Source of the DNA: CAIVAT01 sp037141055
GTDB taxonomy: Bacteria > Bacteroidota > Bacteroidia > Bacteroidales > FEN-979
Reading direction: 5' to 3'
Length of the DNA: 64,000 nt
NCBI GenBank assembly: GCA_037141055.1
Contig: JBAXDH010000005.1
Location: 3,139-67,138 of the forward strand
Below the pieces are notes generated by a model, which saw only the letters and a program-made list of their open reading frames with translations, searched no databases and was not told where the DNA came from. A program made the translations under genes and the position numbers. Below, one piece after another: positions 43,058 to 52,647 of this stretch (within the stretch, counting starts at the first letter, position 1; every line of letters starts with the position of its first letter).

Positions 43058-44794
43058 TTATTTTAGCTTCATGGAGGTTATGATCCCTGCGATTTTTTCA
43101 TCCAGGCGCTTTTCAGTCTGCCCGAATTCATCGATGTTGCGAAGTCTCTCACGCACCCCGAAATAGAATTTGATCTTTGGTTCGGTCCCTGAAGGCCGTA
43201 CGCTGATAATGCTTCCGTCTTCAAGCAAAAATTGCAGGACATTCGATTTTGGAAGATTGATCGGTGTTTCCAGTCCCGTTTCAACCACCTTTTCTTTTAG
43301 CAGCAGGTAATCCTTGATTCGGACTACTTTGGAATTGTTGACCACTACCGGTGGATTTGCCCGGTAATCGACCATCATTTGCTGGATCTCCTCCGCCCCG
43401 GTCTTGCCTTTGCGGGTAACAGAAATCAGGCCTTCCTTGAAGAAACCATACTTTTGGTAAATTTCCAGGAGAAGGTCAAACAGCGATTTTCCCGAATCGG
43501 CCATCCATGCAGCTGTTTCGGCAATCAGCGCGCAGGCGCTGATTGCATCCTTGTCGCGCACAAAATCGCCGATCAGGTAACCGTAACTTTCCTCGCCGCC
43601 AACGATATAGGTCTTTTTTCCTTCATGCTGCCTGATGACATCCGCAATGAATTTAAACCCGGTGAGGCACTCGAAATATTCAACGCCAAAGGATTCTGCA
43701 ATTTCCGATAAAAGTTTGGTCGTTACAATCGTGGAAACAATAAACTCATTCCCCTTCAGTTTGCCGAGTTCTTTCCACCTGCTGAGGATGTAGTAAAATA
43801 TCAGTGCGGCGGTCTGGTTACCATTCAGCAGGACCATCTCATTGTTGTGATTTCTTACGGCGATACCAACTCGGTCGGCATCCGGGTCGGTGGCCATAAC
43901 CAGGTCTGCGTGCAACTCCCCGGCAAGCTTTATGGCCATATCGAGCGCATCATGTTCTTCAGGGTTAGGTGAATGGACGGTTGGGAAGTTACCGTCGGCA
44001 ATTGCCTGTTCCCTGACCATGTGAATGTTTTCAAAGCCGAACCGTGATAAAATGTCGGGCACAAGTTTGCGGCCGCAGCCGTGGAGAGGCGTATAGACAA
44101 TCTTCAGGTCTTTCTGGCGCCTGATGACATCCGGGGAGAGGGACAGCGCATGAATCCGGTCGAGATATTCAACGTCGATTTCGGCGCCGATGCTGATGAT
44201 GTTTGCCTTAACTCCGGCCCATTTTACATCATCGATGGAAGTGATCTTCTGAACTTCCATGATGACATTTTCATCATGGGGGGCAATCATCTGGGCGCCA
44301 TCGTCCCAGTATGCCTTATACCCGTTGTATTCCTTCGGGTTGTGCGAAGCGGTGACCATGACTCCGCTCTGGCAGCCGAGTTTTCTTATGGCGAAGGAAA
44401 GTTCAGGGGTAGGGCGGAGGTCGTCGAACAGGAAAACCATGAATCCATTCGCCGAAAGCACTTCAGCTACGATCCGTGCAAAATATTTGCTGTTGTTCCT
44501 GCTGTCGTGGGAAATGGCCATTTTTACAGGATTGAGCGCAGGGAACATCTTTTTAAGGTAATTGGCAAGTCCCTGGGTGGCCATTCCAACCGTGTACTTA
44601 TTCATCCTGTTTGTCCCGACTCCCATGATACCCCGAAGGCCGCCGGTGCCGAATTCGAGGTCGCGGTAAAATGAATCGGTCAGTTCAACAGTGTTTGTCT
44701 CCAGTAAGGATTTTACCGCAGTTTTCGTTTCATCATCAAAACTGCCGTTCAGCCAGGTATTTGCACGGTCTAAAATATGCTTTTCAATCTCCAT
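43058..44794 (-). CDS. Phosphoglucomutase/phosphomannomutase family protein
   Basis: A 578-residue alpha-D-phosphohexomutase, longer than GlmM and of the PGM2-like or ManB-like subfamily. It has GTGGLRGIMGVGTNRMN, the phosphoserine loop TASHNPKEYNGYKAY, the metal loop DPDADRVG, the sugar loop GGEESYGYL and the phosphate-binding RPSGTEPKIKFY. It most likely interconverts glucose or mannose 1- and 6-phosphates, feeding the nucleotide-sugar genes that follow. Confidence 0.93.
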   Translation of the reverse strand: MEIEKHILDRANTWLNGSFDDETKTAVKSLLETNTVELTDSFYRDLEFGTGGLRGIMGVGTNRMNKYTVGMATQGLANYLKKMFPALNPVKMAISHDSRNNSKYFARIVAEVLSANGFMVFLFDDLRPTPELSFAIRKLGCQSGVMVTASHNPKEYNGYKAYWDDGAQMIAPHDENVIMEVQKITSIDDVKWAGVKANIISIGAEIDVEYLDRIHALSLSPDVIRRQKDLKIVYTPLHGCGRKLVPDILSRFGFENIHMVREQAIADGNFPTVHSPNPEEHDALDMAIKLAGELHADLVMATDPDADRVGIAVRNHNNEMVLLNGNQTAALIFYYILSRWKELGKLKGNEFIVSTIVTTKLLSEIAESFGVEYFECLTGFKFIADVIRQHEGKKTYIVGGEESYGYLIGDFVRDKDAISACALIAETAAWMADSGKSLFDLLLEIYQKYGFFKEGLISVTRKGKTGAEEIQQMMVDYRANPPVVVNNSKVVRIKDYLLLKEKVVETGLETPINLPKSNVLQFLLEDGSIISVRPSGTEPKIKFYFGVRERLRNIDEFGQTEKRLDEKIAGIITSMKLK

Positions 44795-44830
44795 GTCATC
44801 AGCTTTTAATCACAAAATAAAAATCGTAAA

Positions 44831-45691
44831 TTATGCTTTCATCCGGGCAAGGCACGCCTGCAAACTGTCTCTCCAGTATGGAATTTCCAGCTGAAACCGT
44901 TGTTTTATCTTTGTCTTGTTGAAAACACTGTAAAATGGCCGTGCTGCCGGCAGTGGGTAGTCCTTTGTTTCAATGGGGCTGATTTTGCAGTCAATGCCGC
45001 TTAATTCAATAATTGCCACTGCAAAATCATACCAGCTTGCAACGCCTTCGTTTGAGTAATGAAATACCTCCACTCCATCAGATTGCGGCAGGCGTGGCAG
45101 TACGTCGAGAATGGCTTTTGCGAGATCACGGGCATAGGTCGGGGAACCTGCCTGGTCGAAAACCACATTCAGTTTCCCACGTTCTTTCCCGTATTTCATC
45201 ATTGTTTTGACAAAATTACTGCCAAACTCCGAGTAAAGCCAGGATGTTCTCAGGATGAAGGCCCTTTTTGCATATGATTGCACCTGCTGTTCACCGGCAT
45301 GTTTGCTTTTGGCGTACAGTGAAACAGGATTTGTCGGGTCCTCCTCCGTATAGGGTCTGTAGCCCTTGCCATTGAATACATAATCCGTGGAAATGTGGAC
45401 AAGAAAAGAGTTGTATTTTGCCGCCACCCGTGCGAGATTACCGACAGATGTAGCGTTTATCAGAAAAGCAAGGTTGTCTTCCTGTTCAGCTTTATCGACC
45501 GCAGTGTATGCTGCACAATTGATGATTGCGGCAGGTTTTTCCTTCCTGACCATTTCCTCAATGTCAGATTCGCTCGTAATATCGAGTTCGGCAATATCGG
45601 TAAAAATAAATGTGTAATCCGGATAACCGGCGGCGAGCATTCTCAGTTCATTGCCAAGCTGGCCATTGGAGCCGGTAACAAGAATTTTCAT
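44831..45691 (-). CDS. rfbD: dTDP-4-dehydrorhamnose reductase
   Basis: Makes dTDP-L-rhamnose from the 4-keto intermediate with NADPH. The 286-residue short-chain dehydrogenase has VTGSNGQLGNEL for cofactor binding, the INCAAYTAVDKAE phrase typical of RfbD and the YAKSKHAGE (YxxxK) active site with ISTDYVFNG. The other rhamnose genes rfbA, rfbB and rfbC are not in the window. Confidence 0.92.
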   Translation of the reverse strand: MKILVTGSNGQLGNELRMLAAGYPDYTFIFTDIAELDITSESDIEEMVRKEKPAAIINCAAYTAVDKAEQEDNLAFLINATSVGNLARVAAKYNSFLVHISTDYVFNGKGYRPYTEEDPTNPVSLYAKSKHAGEQQVQSYAKRAFILRTSWLYSEFGSNFVKTMMKYGKERGKLNVVFDQAGSPTYARDLAKAILDVLPRLPQSDGVEVFHYSNEGVASWYDFAVAIIELSGIDCKISPIETKDYPLPAARPFYSVFNKTKIKQRFQLEIPYWRDSLQACLARMKA

Positions 45692-45712
45692 ACGTGGTGG
45701 AATATGTATTGA

Positions 45713-46651
45713 TCAGATGACTGACTTGAAGTATTCAATGGTTTTGACCAGTCCTTCATCCAGCATGATTTTTGGTTCCCAACCAAGCTCTTTCTTTGCG
45801 AGCGAAATGTTAGGCTGCCGCTGTGTTGGATCATCCGCGGGAAGCGGCATATGTATTATTTTAGAATTCGAGCCGGTCAGCTTAATTACTTTCTCTGCGA
45901 GTTCGAGCATGGTGAACTCATTCGGATTCCCGATGTTTACCGGACCGGTGAAATCTTCCCTTGAGTTCATCAGTCGGATCATCCCTTCCAGAAGATCGTC
46001 GACATAACAGAAACTTCTCGACTGTGATCCGTCGCCATACATGGTGATATCCTGGCCCTTCAAAGCCTGGACAATAAAGTTAGAAACAACGCGGCCATCG
46101 TTGGGATGCATCCGGGGACCGTAAGTGTTGAAAATTCGCATAATCTTTATGCGAACATTATTTTGCTGGTGATAGTTTACAAAAAGTGTTTCGGCAATGC
46201 GCTTCCCTTCATCGTAGCACGACCTGATCCCGATCGGGTTTACATGACCCCAGTAGGATTCAACCTGCGGATGCACTTCCGGATCACCGTAAACCTCGCT
46301 TGTGGAGGCCTGCAGGATGCGTGCTTTGATGCGCTTTGCAAGCCCGAGCATGTTGATGGCCCCCATCACCGATGTTTTCACTGTTTTAATGGCATTGTAC
46401 TGGTAGTGGATGGGTGATGCCGGGCATGCAAGATTGTAAATCTCATCAACTTCGATAAAGAAAGGCATGGTTACATCGTGGCGTATCAGTTCGAAATAAG
46501 GATTGCTCAGCAAGTGAACCACGTTTTTTTTCTGGCCTGTGAAATAGTTGTCAAGGCATACGACTTCATTCCCTTCCCGAAGCAATCGTTCACAGAGATG
46601 CGATCCGAGAAAACCCGCACCGCCGGTAACTAAAATTTTTTTCTTTATCAT
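45713..46651 (-). CDS. UDP-glucuronate decarboxylase (UDP-xylose synthase) family
   Basis: Decarboxylates UDP-glucuronate to UDP-xylose, using bound NAD. The 312-residue extended SDR has GGAGFLGSHLCERL, the TSEVYGDPEVHPQ loop, and the active site CYDEGKRIAE (YxxxK), which is typical of UXS rather than dTDP-glucose dehydratase. The ugd gene that makes its substrate is immediately upstream on the same strand (114 bp). Confidence 0.92.
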   Translation of the reverse strand: MIKKKILVTGGAGFLGSHLCERLLREGNEVVCLDNYFTGQKKNVVHLLSNPYFELIRHDVTMPFFIEVDEIYNLACPASPIHYQYNAIKTVKTSVMGAINMLGLAKRIKARILQASTSEVYGDPEVHPQVESYWGHVNPIGIRSCYDEGKRIAETLFVNYHQQNNVRIKIMRIFNTYGPRMHPNDGRVVSNFIVQALKGQDITMYGDGSQSRSFCYVDDLLEGMIRLMNSREDFTGPVNIGNPNEFTMLELAEKVIKLTGSNSKIIHMPLPADDPTQRQPNISLAKKELGWEPKIMLDEGLVKTIEYFKSVI

Positions 46652-46765
46652 GGTTCCCGGTTTATAAATTTACCTCGAAGGCACCAGGATGCAATTTTCG
46701 ATGATCATTTATTTCATCATTGCGTCTTCTCGGCTTCGCGGCGATTAAAAGTCTGTGAACAGCAA

Positions 46766-48091
46766 CTATTTTGTTGTATCGACCCCGATGCAGTAATAGG
46801 CGAACCCTTTACGTTTCATTTCAGCGATCTCGTATATATTCCTGCCGTCAAAGATAACATGGCCTTTCAGCAGTTTCTTGATGATGTTGAAATTGGGAAA
46901 TTTGAATTCGGGCCATTCAGTCACCAGCATCAGGCAGTCTGCATCAATCAGTGCATCGTACTGGTCGGGAGCATAGTAAATTTTCTCTCCGAGGATGCGC
47001 TGGGTTTCATGAATGGCGACCGGGTCGTATGCTTTAACTTTCACACCGGCATCAAGCAGTTTTTTGATGATGACGAGCGATGGTGCTTCCCGCATGTCGT
47101 CGGTTTGCGGCTTAAATGAGAGTCCCCAAATTGCGACTGTCTTGCCTGCAAGGTCTCCGCCAAAATGCCTTACCATTTTATTGAAAAGTACCGATTTCTG
47201 ATCGTCGTTTACCGCTTCAACGGCTTTCAGCACCCGCAGGCTGTATTTGTAATCTTCCGCAGTGTGAATCAATGCTTTAACATCTTTAGGAAAACAAGAG
47301 CCACCGTATCCGACACCCGGATAGATGAATTTGTTGCCGATGCGCGAATCTGATCCGATTCCTTTTCTCACCATGTTGATGTCGGCACCTACAATTTCAC
47401 ACAGGTTGGCGACATCGTTCATGAAACTGATTTTGGTGGCAAGCATTGAATTTGCTGCATATTTCGTCATTTCCGCGGATGTAATGTCCATGAAAATGAT
47501 CGGATGCCCGTTTAACGTGAACGGACGGTAGAGTTCTTTCATCAGTTCCTCTGCGCGGGGGGAATCGCAACCGACAACGATACGGTCGGGTTTCAGGAAA
47601 TCATCGATTGCAGCTCCTTCTTTGAGAAATTCGGGATTGGAGGCTACGTCGAACTCAATGCTCACGCCACGCTTATCCAACTCATCCTGAACTGCCTTCC
47701 TTACTTTTTCGGCCGTTCCGACAGGTACCGTGCTTTTTGTGACGATCAGCAGGTAATTTTTCATGTTTTTACCGCAATCGCGTGCCACGCTGAGAACATA
47801 CTGAAGGTCCGCGCTTCCGTCTTCATCCGGCGGAGTGCCGACAGCGCTGAAAATCACCTCACAATCATCGAGCGCCTCAGCGATGTTTGTCGTGAACCGT
47901 ATACGGTCTTTTTTCATATTCCTGTGAACCATGTCTTCAAGTCCGGGTTCATATATAGGAATAATGCCTTTTTTCAGATTTTCAATTTTTTTCTGGTCGA
48001 TGTCAACACAGGTGACTTCGATCCCAACTTCTGCAAAACAAGTACCGGTGACTAATCCAACGTACCCGGATCCTACAATTGCAACTTTCAT
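46766..48091 (-). CDS. ugd: UDP-glucose 6-dehydrogenase
   Basis: Oxidises UDP-glucose to UDP-glucuronate with two NAD. The 441-residue protein has the N-terminal NAD loop VGSGYVGLVTGTCFAE, the catalytic Cys in GVGYGGSCFPKDVKAL, and the C-terminal WGLSFKPQTDDMREAPS domain. With the downstream UXS gene it supplies UDP-GlcA and UDP-xylose for surface polysaccharide. A -7 box TATATTTG on the minus strand lies at 48134-48127, with a leader of about 35 bases. Confidence 0.96.
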   Translation of the reverse strand: MKVAIVGSGYVGLVTGTCFAEVGIEVTCVDIDQKKIENLKKGIIPIYEPGLEDMVHRNMKKDRIRFTTNIAEALDDCEVIFSAVGTPPDEDGSADLQYVLSVARDCGKNMKNYLLIVTKSTVPVGTAEKVRKAVQDELDKRGVSIEFDVASNPEFLKEGAAIDDFLKPDRIVVGCDSPRAEELMKELYRPFTLNGHPIIFMDITSAEMTKYAANSMLATKISFMNDVANLCEIVGADINMVRKGIGSDSRIGNKFIYPGVGYGGSCFPKDVKALIHTAEDYKYSLRVLKAVEAVNDDQKSVLFNKMVRHFGGDLAGKTVAIWGLSFKPQTDDMREAPSLVIIKKLLDAGVKVKAYDPVAIHETQRILGEKIYYAPDQYDALIDADCLMLVTEWPEFKFPNFNIIKKLLKGHVIFDGRNIYEIAEMKRKGFAYYCIGVDTTK

Positions 48092-48320
48092 GGTGTTGTG
48101 TTTTTTGAGTGTTGTAAACGATTGAACAAATATATTAATTATATAGCAAGGCTAAAGCGTTTTTCTTTAATTGCATGATATTTCACACAAAGAAAACCTA
48201 ATTCTTTCGTTTTTTTTATCTGAGGGGGAGTTGGAAATCCTTACCGGAATACATCTGATTTTCGCGTAGATGGTTGCCTTGCAAAAACGGCGGAGAATGT
48301 TGGTTTTTGTGATTCTTCAA
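48092..48320. other. Intergenic gap between ugd promoter and repressor 3' end
   Basis: Apart from the ugd -7 box at 48127-48134 and an AATCTG/CGCGTAG-like intergenic phrase near 48250 I see nothing. Confidence 0.4.
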
Positions 48321-49124
48321 TCAGATATTCAGCCGTATTTGAATTGCCTGGATGTCATTGCGCAGTTGTTTAACGGTTTCCACAAGGTGGTAATTCTCCG
48401 AATTGACATTTTCAGGTATTGTCGGGCTGATATAATGAACAAATTGCCATATTTCGCGGATATCCTGGATGTTGATCTCATACGGATCATAGAGCGGGTT
48501 CAGTGAATGCAGCACCAGTTTACCCTCTGTTTTGATCCTGTTTTCAATCACTTTGAACACAATGCCATCTTCAGAGGTCAGGATGATGTATGCATCACGG
48601 TCGCGAAGCGTTGACCAGTCCTGGATGAAAACGCCCGTAACCCATGATCCATGGGGAATGGGCAGCATCGAATCACCGTTTACCTGGAAGGTTCTGTATT
48701 TTTTCTGCCGGGATAAAAATGGCAGCCGGAAGGTTGGCAGGATGCTGATGTATTCAGGATCTGCAAATCCCCCGGTATACCCGGCTTTTGCCTTTTCCGA
48801 AACGAGTTCGATGTTGTCTTCATTGTCTGAGCCTACCGTCGTGGTGAGGATGCGAAGGTTTGAACCCTTGATGAAGACATCGTAGCCCCTTTCGAGTTGC
48901 CGGAACTGACTTTCCGGAATTTTAGCCAGGTCGACCCTTATGAGCGTATCGATGGCGACATTGTAGTATTTGGAGAAAGCAATCAGGGCATCAAATCCCG
49001 GCTGAGCGATGTTATTCTCATAGCCGCTCAGGGTGGAACGCTTCATGTTCAGTGAAACGGCGACATCGTCCTGGGTGCGTCCGCGCCGTTTTCGTAAAAA
49101 TTTTATGTTGCTGCTGAAAAACAT
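48321..49124 (-). CDS. LexA-like XRE/S24 repressor
   Basis: A 267-residue protein with an N-terminal XRE helix-turn-helix (RTQDDVAVSLNMKRSTLSGYE, about residues 16-36) and a C-terminal S24 self-cleaving peptidase domain. The catalytic Ser is at 152 in NGDSMLPIPHG and the general-base Lys at 191 in GIVFKVIEN, 39 residues apart as in LexA. An Ala-Gly pair in EKAKAGYTGG (114-115) is the likely cleavage site. A short C-terminal tail looks coiled. RecA-stimulated self-cleavage is inferred. It diverges from an ORF6N gene and dinB and faces a box shared with dnaE. Confidence 0.88.
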   Translation of the reverse strand: MFFSSNIKFLRKRRGRTQDDVAVSLNMKRSTLSGYENNIAQPGFDALIAFSKYYNVAIDTLIRVDLAKIPESQFRQLERGYDVFIKGSNLRILTTTVGSDNEDNIELVSEKAKAGYTGGFADPEYISILPTFRLPFLSRQKKYRTFQVNGDSMLPIPHGSWVTGVFIQDWSTLRDRDAYIILTSEDGIVFKVIENRIKTEGKLVLHSLNPLYDPYEINIQDIREIWQFVHYISPTIPENVNSENYHLVETVKQLRNDIQAIQIRLNI

Positions 49125-49147
49125 TTTTTTTGCGTTTTGAAAAATAA

Positions 49148-49180
49148 TGATTATATTATCGTCGGAGAAATGATTAGAAA
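49148..49180 (+). promoter_or_regulatory. Putative operator box of the LexA-like repressor (copy 1)
   Basis: This 33-bp stretch matches 26 of 33 positions with 52648-52680, ahead of dnaE. Conserved blocks are TGATTATATT, GTCG and AATGATTAGAA. It lies 23 bp upstream of the repressor start and also upstream of the ORF6N/dinB genes, as expected for autoregulation and joint control. Confidence 0.65.
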
Positions 49181-49297
49181 CATGGCAAATATAATAAAAA
49201 CAATCACCAGAATGCCGGAATGACGAAATTGTTGATAAAAATTGCCTGTTTGTGATATTACCTTTTGGTCCTGAGTCGGATTAAGCAGGAAATGAAT

Positions 49298-49543
49298 ATG
49301 AAAAACGCGACTGAAATAAGGGAGGAGATCATTTCGCAGATTTATGTTATCCGTGGAAGGAAGGTGATGCTCGACAATGATCTGGCGAGGATTTACGGAG
49401 TGACGACAGCAAGGCTAAATCAACAGGTCAGAAGAAATATAGATCGTTTTCCGGCAGACTTTATGTTTGAACTTTCCCTGGAGGAGTATCGGAACTTGAT
49501 GTTGCAAATTGCAACATCAAGTTCGCAAACCATTGATAACTAG
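49298..49543 (+). CDS. Truncated ORF6N-domain protein
   Basis: An 81-residue protein from the ATG at 49298 (another in-frame ATG is at 49292). It is the ORF6N domain, seen in phage antirepressor-type proteins: IYVIRGRKVMLDNDLARIYGV, RLNQQVRRNIDRFP, DFMFELSLEEY. The normal domain continues after QIATSS, but here the frame ends quickly at IDN. The last part contains a 33-bp perfect palindrome. It is 26 bp upstream of dinB, so it may be a remnant that now serves as the dinB leader, or a small functional DNA-binding protein. Confidence 0.7.
   Translation: MKNATEIREEIISQIYVIRGRKVMLDNDLARIYGVTTARLNQQVRRNIDRFPADFMFELSLEEYRNLMLQIATSSSQTIDN
49492..49524. repeat. Perfect 33-bp palindrome inside the ORF6N gene end
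   Basis: Arms 49492-49507 and 49509-49524 are exact 16-bp reverse complements with one central base. It would form a very stable hairpin in the message, 46 bp before dinB. No T-run follows, so it may be a regulatory or recombination structure rather than a terminator. Confidence 0.8.
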
Positions 49544-49569
49544 TTTTGTTGCGTTACTCTTCTTAATAT

Positions 49570-50739
49570 ATGCCGACTCTTATCCGCAACATAATCCATC
49601 TCGACCTCGACACCTTCTTCGTGTCGGTGGAGCGACTTCTCCGCCCGGAACTGGCAGGAAAGCCGGTAATCATCGGCGGTACCTCCGACCGCGGGGTGGT
49701 GGCGAGTTGCAGCTATGAGGCACGGAAGTTCGGTATCCATTCGGCCATGCCTATGAAGATGGCGCGGGCGCTATGCGGCGATGCGATCCTCGTGCGGGGC
49801 GATATGGAATTGTATTCGAAGTATTCGGACACGGTTACCGAAATCATCGCCGAAAAGGCTCCGGTGTATGAAAAAGCCTCCATCGACGAGCATTATCTTG
49901 ATCTTACCGGGATGGACCGTTTCTTTGGTCTTCAGAAATGGAGCCATGAGCTGCGTGAAAGCATTATTAAAAACACCGGGTTGCCCATTTCCTTCGGCTT
50001 GTCGGTGAACAAGACCGTTTCAAAAATTGCCACCGGGGAAGCCAAGCCCAACGGGGAACTGTTCGTGGAACGCGATGCCGTACAGCCCTTCCTCTCGCCG
50101 CTCTCCATCCGCAAAATTCCGGGAATAGGAGAGAAAACATACCGGCTGCTCCGTTCCATGGGGGTGGTAACGATCGATACCCTGAGCCACATCCCGGTTG
50201 GCATGATGGAACAGGTGATGGGAAAGAACGGCATCGTGATATGGGAGAAGGCCAACGGCATCGACCGCACACCTGTTTATCCTTACCACGAGGCCAAATC
50301 GGTGAGTACCGAAAATACCTTTGAACAGGACAGCATCGACATCATCAGGATGAAGGAGATCCTGGTGAAAATGGTGGAAAAGATCTCGTTCGAGTTGCGC
50401 GACAAGCAGAAACTCACAGCCTGTATCACCGTGAAGATCCGCTATTCGAACTTCGACACCCATACGCTGCAGAAACAGCTTCCCTATACGGCTTTCGATC
50501 ATCAGCTCATCCCGGTGGCAAAGGAACTCTTCGACCGTCTTTACCAGCGCCGCATGCTGATCCGCCTCATCGGGGTGCGCTTCAGCAGCCTCATATCGGG
50601 AAACCCGCAACTCAACATGTTTGACGACAATGTGGAGATGGTGAACCTGTACCAGGCCCTCGACCGCATCCGGCGGAAATACGGGCAGAAGATCGTGACG
50701 AGGGGAGTTGCTGTAAAAAATAGCGAAATAGCGAAATAG
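49570..50739 (+). CDS. dinB: DNA polymerase IV (Y-family, DinB)
   Basis: A low-fidelity translesion polymerase. The 389-residue protein has the Y-family start IIHLDLDTFFVSVE, the catalytic YEKASIDEHYLDLT block (acidic pair Asp/Glu), the helix-hairpin-helix RKIPGIGEKTYRLLRSMGV and a little-finger domain (VSTENTFEQD). A beta-clamp-binding motif is likely near QLNMFDD (~365-371). The last residues NSEIAK and the stop codon are formed from an 8-bp tandem repeat. It is followed by a T9SS protein gene and dnaE on the same strand. Confidence 0.95.
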   Translation: MPTLIRNIIHLDLDTFFVSVERLLRPELAGKPVIIGGTSDRGVVASCSYEARKFGIHSAMPMKMARALCGDAILVRGDMELYSKYSDTVTEIIAEKAPVYEKASIDEHYLDLTGMDRFFGLQKWSHELRESIIKNTGLPISFGLSVNKTVSKIATGEAKPNGELFVERDAVQPFLSPLSIRKIPGIGEKTYRLLRSMGVVTIDTLSHIPVGMMEQVMGKNGIVIWEKANGIDRTPVYPYHEAKSVSTENTFEQDSIDIIRMKEILVKMVEKISFELRDKQKLTACITVKIRYSNFDTHTLQKQLPYTAFDHQLIPVAKELFDRLYQRRMLIRLIGVRFSSLISGNPQLNMFDDNVEMVNLYQALDRIRRKYGQKIVTRGVAVKNSEIAK

Positions 50740-50747
50740 CGAAATGG
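50719..50747. repeat. 8-bp tandem repeat at the dinB 3' end (GCGAAATA)
   Basis: About three copies of GCGAAATA run across the dinB stop codon; the TAG stop itself lies inside a unit. It is the reverse complement of the array between the ComA-like gene and aroE. Confidence 0.7.
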
Positions 50748-50896
50748 TGGGTATCTCAATTGAAATGCTCAAGGTCATCGGATAGTCATATAATCAGCTA
50801 CATGAAAATAGGTGTTTGCCCTACAAGCTTTTTCTGAACGACCTACATCTCCTAAAGAATTTCATTCTTAAATTGATCGCCATAAAAAGTAAAGCT

Positions 50897-52543
50897 ATGA
50901 AGCGACTGATAACACTAATAATTTTGACGGTCATTGTTTCTACAACATATTGTCAACTGCCCAATGGCAGTATTGCTCCTGATTTCACCCTGAAGGATAT
51001 CGACGGGAATACGCGGCATCTTTACGACTATCTTGATTCGGGGAAAGTGGTGGTCATCGACTTCTTCGAAGTCCTTTGCGGCCCATGCTGGATTTACCAT
51101 GAAACACACGCTCTCGCCCATGCATTCAATGTCTGGGGGCCTCAGGGAACCAACCAGCTGATGGTGTTCGAAGTGGAAGGAATCAAGAGTTCGGTTAATC
51201 AGATCAAGGGATTGGCAAACCCCACCAAGGGAAACTGGACAGATGGCGAGCCATTTCCGTTTATTGCCACCTGTGCTCCGAATGGCGACAAAATAGTAAA
51301 GGATTACACGATCAATTTTTTTCCGACGGTGTACATGATCTGCCGCGACAGGCGTATTAAACTTATCGGTACAGCAGACACAGCAATGATTCATGCACGG
51401 CTTGGCCAATGCCCGGTAACCCCTGCTGACAGCCTTTTTCTGGACCTGTTGAGTATTGACTCGATTATGCCGGTAACACAATCAAAGACAGTTCACCCCA
51501 TCCTTCAATTTCAGAATTATGGCACAAACCTTATTACCAGTGCTAAAATCAGCGCAACCATTGATAATCTTTCACCTGTATCACTAACATGGTCAGGAAA
51601 TCTGAAAACTTATGATGCACTTCATTTCGACGGAAATATATTCTCTCAGGTTACAGACGGTTCCCACATCATCAGGTATCTTGTTACTGAACTGAATGGA
51701 CAAACGACCGGTTTTAAACAGGACACCATCAGCATACGCTTCACCAGCGACCAGGTCCCTTTCCCCGTGCCATTCACGCAGAATTTTACCGATCCGGTTT
51801 TTCCATATAATAAATGGACGATAAACAATGCCTATAAAAATGTTCCGACCTGGGAACGCGCTGAACTTGGATATGCCAACTCTTTAAGAATTCCTTACTT
51901 TAACATACTTCCCGATTATACCAGTGAACTATACATGCCATGCCTTTCATTTGCAGGGAATGACAAGCCCTGCATGCGCTTTGATCTTTCCTGCACCCAT
52001 AATAACTCAGTGATACGCCAGGGTGGTTATGACCTGATAGAATTCGATTATTCACTCAACTGCGGAAATACATGGCAACTGATGGCACAGATATCTTCCC
52101 TTGACCATCAGACGGCTCCGGATGATTCCACCTATTTTATCCCGACGGAAACCCAATGGAAACCTATGTACATCGATCTCACAAAAATTGCCGGGAGAGA
52201 GTCTGTGCTGGTAAGGCTCGCAACCAGTCCTGCATATGGAAACAATATGTACCTGCGTAACATCCGTTTTGATAATACAGCCGGCATCAATGATGAGGCA
52301 ATATCGCCGGGAATTCATGTTTACCCGGTTCCGGCAACGGATGTGCTGTATTTGAAATTATCCAGGGCAGTGAATATCTCTGTGATTGAACTGTTTGATA
52401 TAACAGGGGCCGTGGTGCTCCGGATGGCCAATCCTGCGGGCAGGGAAATTGCAATCCCGATTGCGCAAGTCTCACGTGGCCTTTATTTTTTGCGCATTCT
52501 CAGCGATGGGTACATTTCAGTACGAAAAGTTCAGGTCGAATAA
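50897..52543 (+). CDS. Secreted thioredoxin-fold protein with T9SS type A sorting domain
   Basis: I choose the ATG at 50897, giving 548 residues with a signal peptide ending STTYCQ. The N-terminal ~150 residues are a redoxin/TlpA-like domain (GSIAPDFTLKDIDG, VVVIDFFEVLCGPCWIYHE with CGPC), followed by beta-sandwich regions (~175-460) and a C-terminal type A sorting domain (GIHVYPVPATDVLYLKL ... ISRGLYFL-like VSRGLYFLRIL). It is exported through T9SS. The location between dinB and dnaE is odd; a link to DNA damage is not obvious. Confidence 0.88.
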   Translation: MKRLITLIILTVIVSTTYCQLPNGSIAPDFTLKDIDGNTRHLYDYLDSGKVVVIDFFEVLCGPCWIYHETHALAHAFNVWGPQGTNQLMVFEVEGIKSSVNQIKGLANPTKGNWTDGEPFPFIATCAPNGDKIVKDYTINFFPTVYMICRDRRIKLIGTADTAMIHARLGQCPVTPADSLFLDLLSIDSIMPVTQSKTVHPILQFQNYGTNLITSAKISATIDNLSPVSLTWSGNLKTYDALHFDGNIFSQVTDGSHIIRYLVTELNGQTTGFKQDTISIRFTSDQVPFPVPFTQNFTDPVFPYNKWTINNAYKNVPTWERAELGYANSLRIPYFNILPDYTSELYMPCLSFAGNDKPCMRFDLSCTHNNSVIRQGGYDLIEFDYSLNCGNTWQLMAQISSLDHQTAPDDSTYFIPTETQWKPMYIDLTKIAGRESVLVRLATSPAYGNNMYLRNIRFDNTAGINDEAISPGIHVYPVPATDVLYLKLSRAVNISVIELFDITGAVVLRMANPAGREIAIPIAQVSRGLYFLRILSDGYISVRKVQVE

Positions 52544-52647
52544 TATCCGGCTTCAGTAACCTCCTGTCGTCAGGCTGTCATTTTTTTTCATGAATTTGCA
52601 GGGAAAATGGCAGTTTGTTTGATTTCATTTTCCTTTTTGTGATTTAT

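Noticed and set aside
49298..49543. Prophage remnant
   Set aside because: Only this single truncated ORF6N gene is phage-like; no other phage genes or attachment sites are seen around it.
50020..50778. 252-codon minus-strand ORF opposite dinB
   Set aside because: His-rich shadow of the dinB frame.
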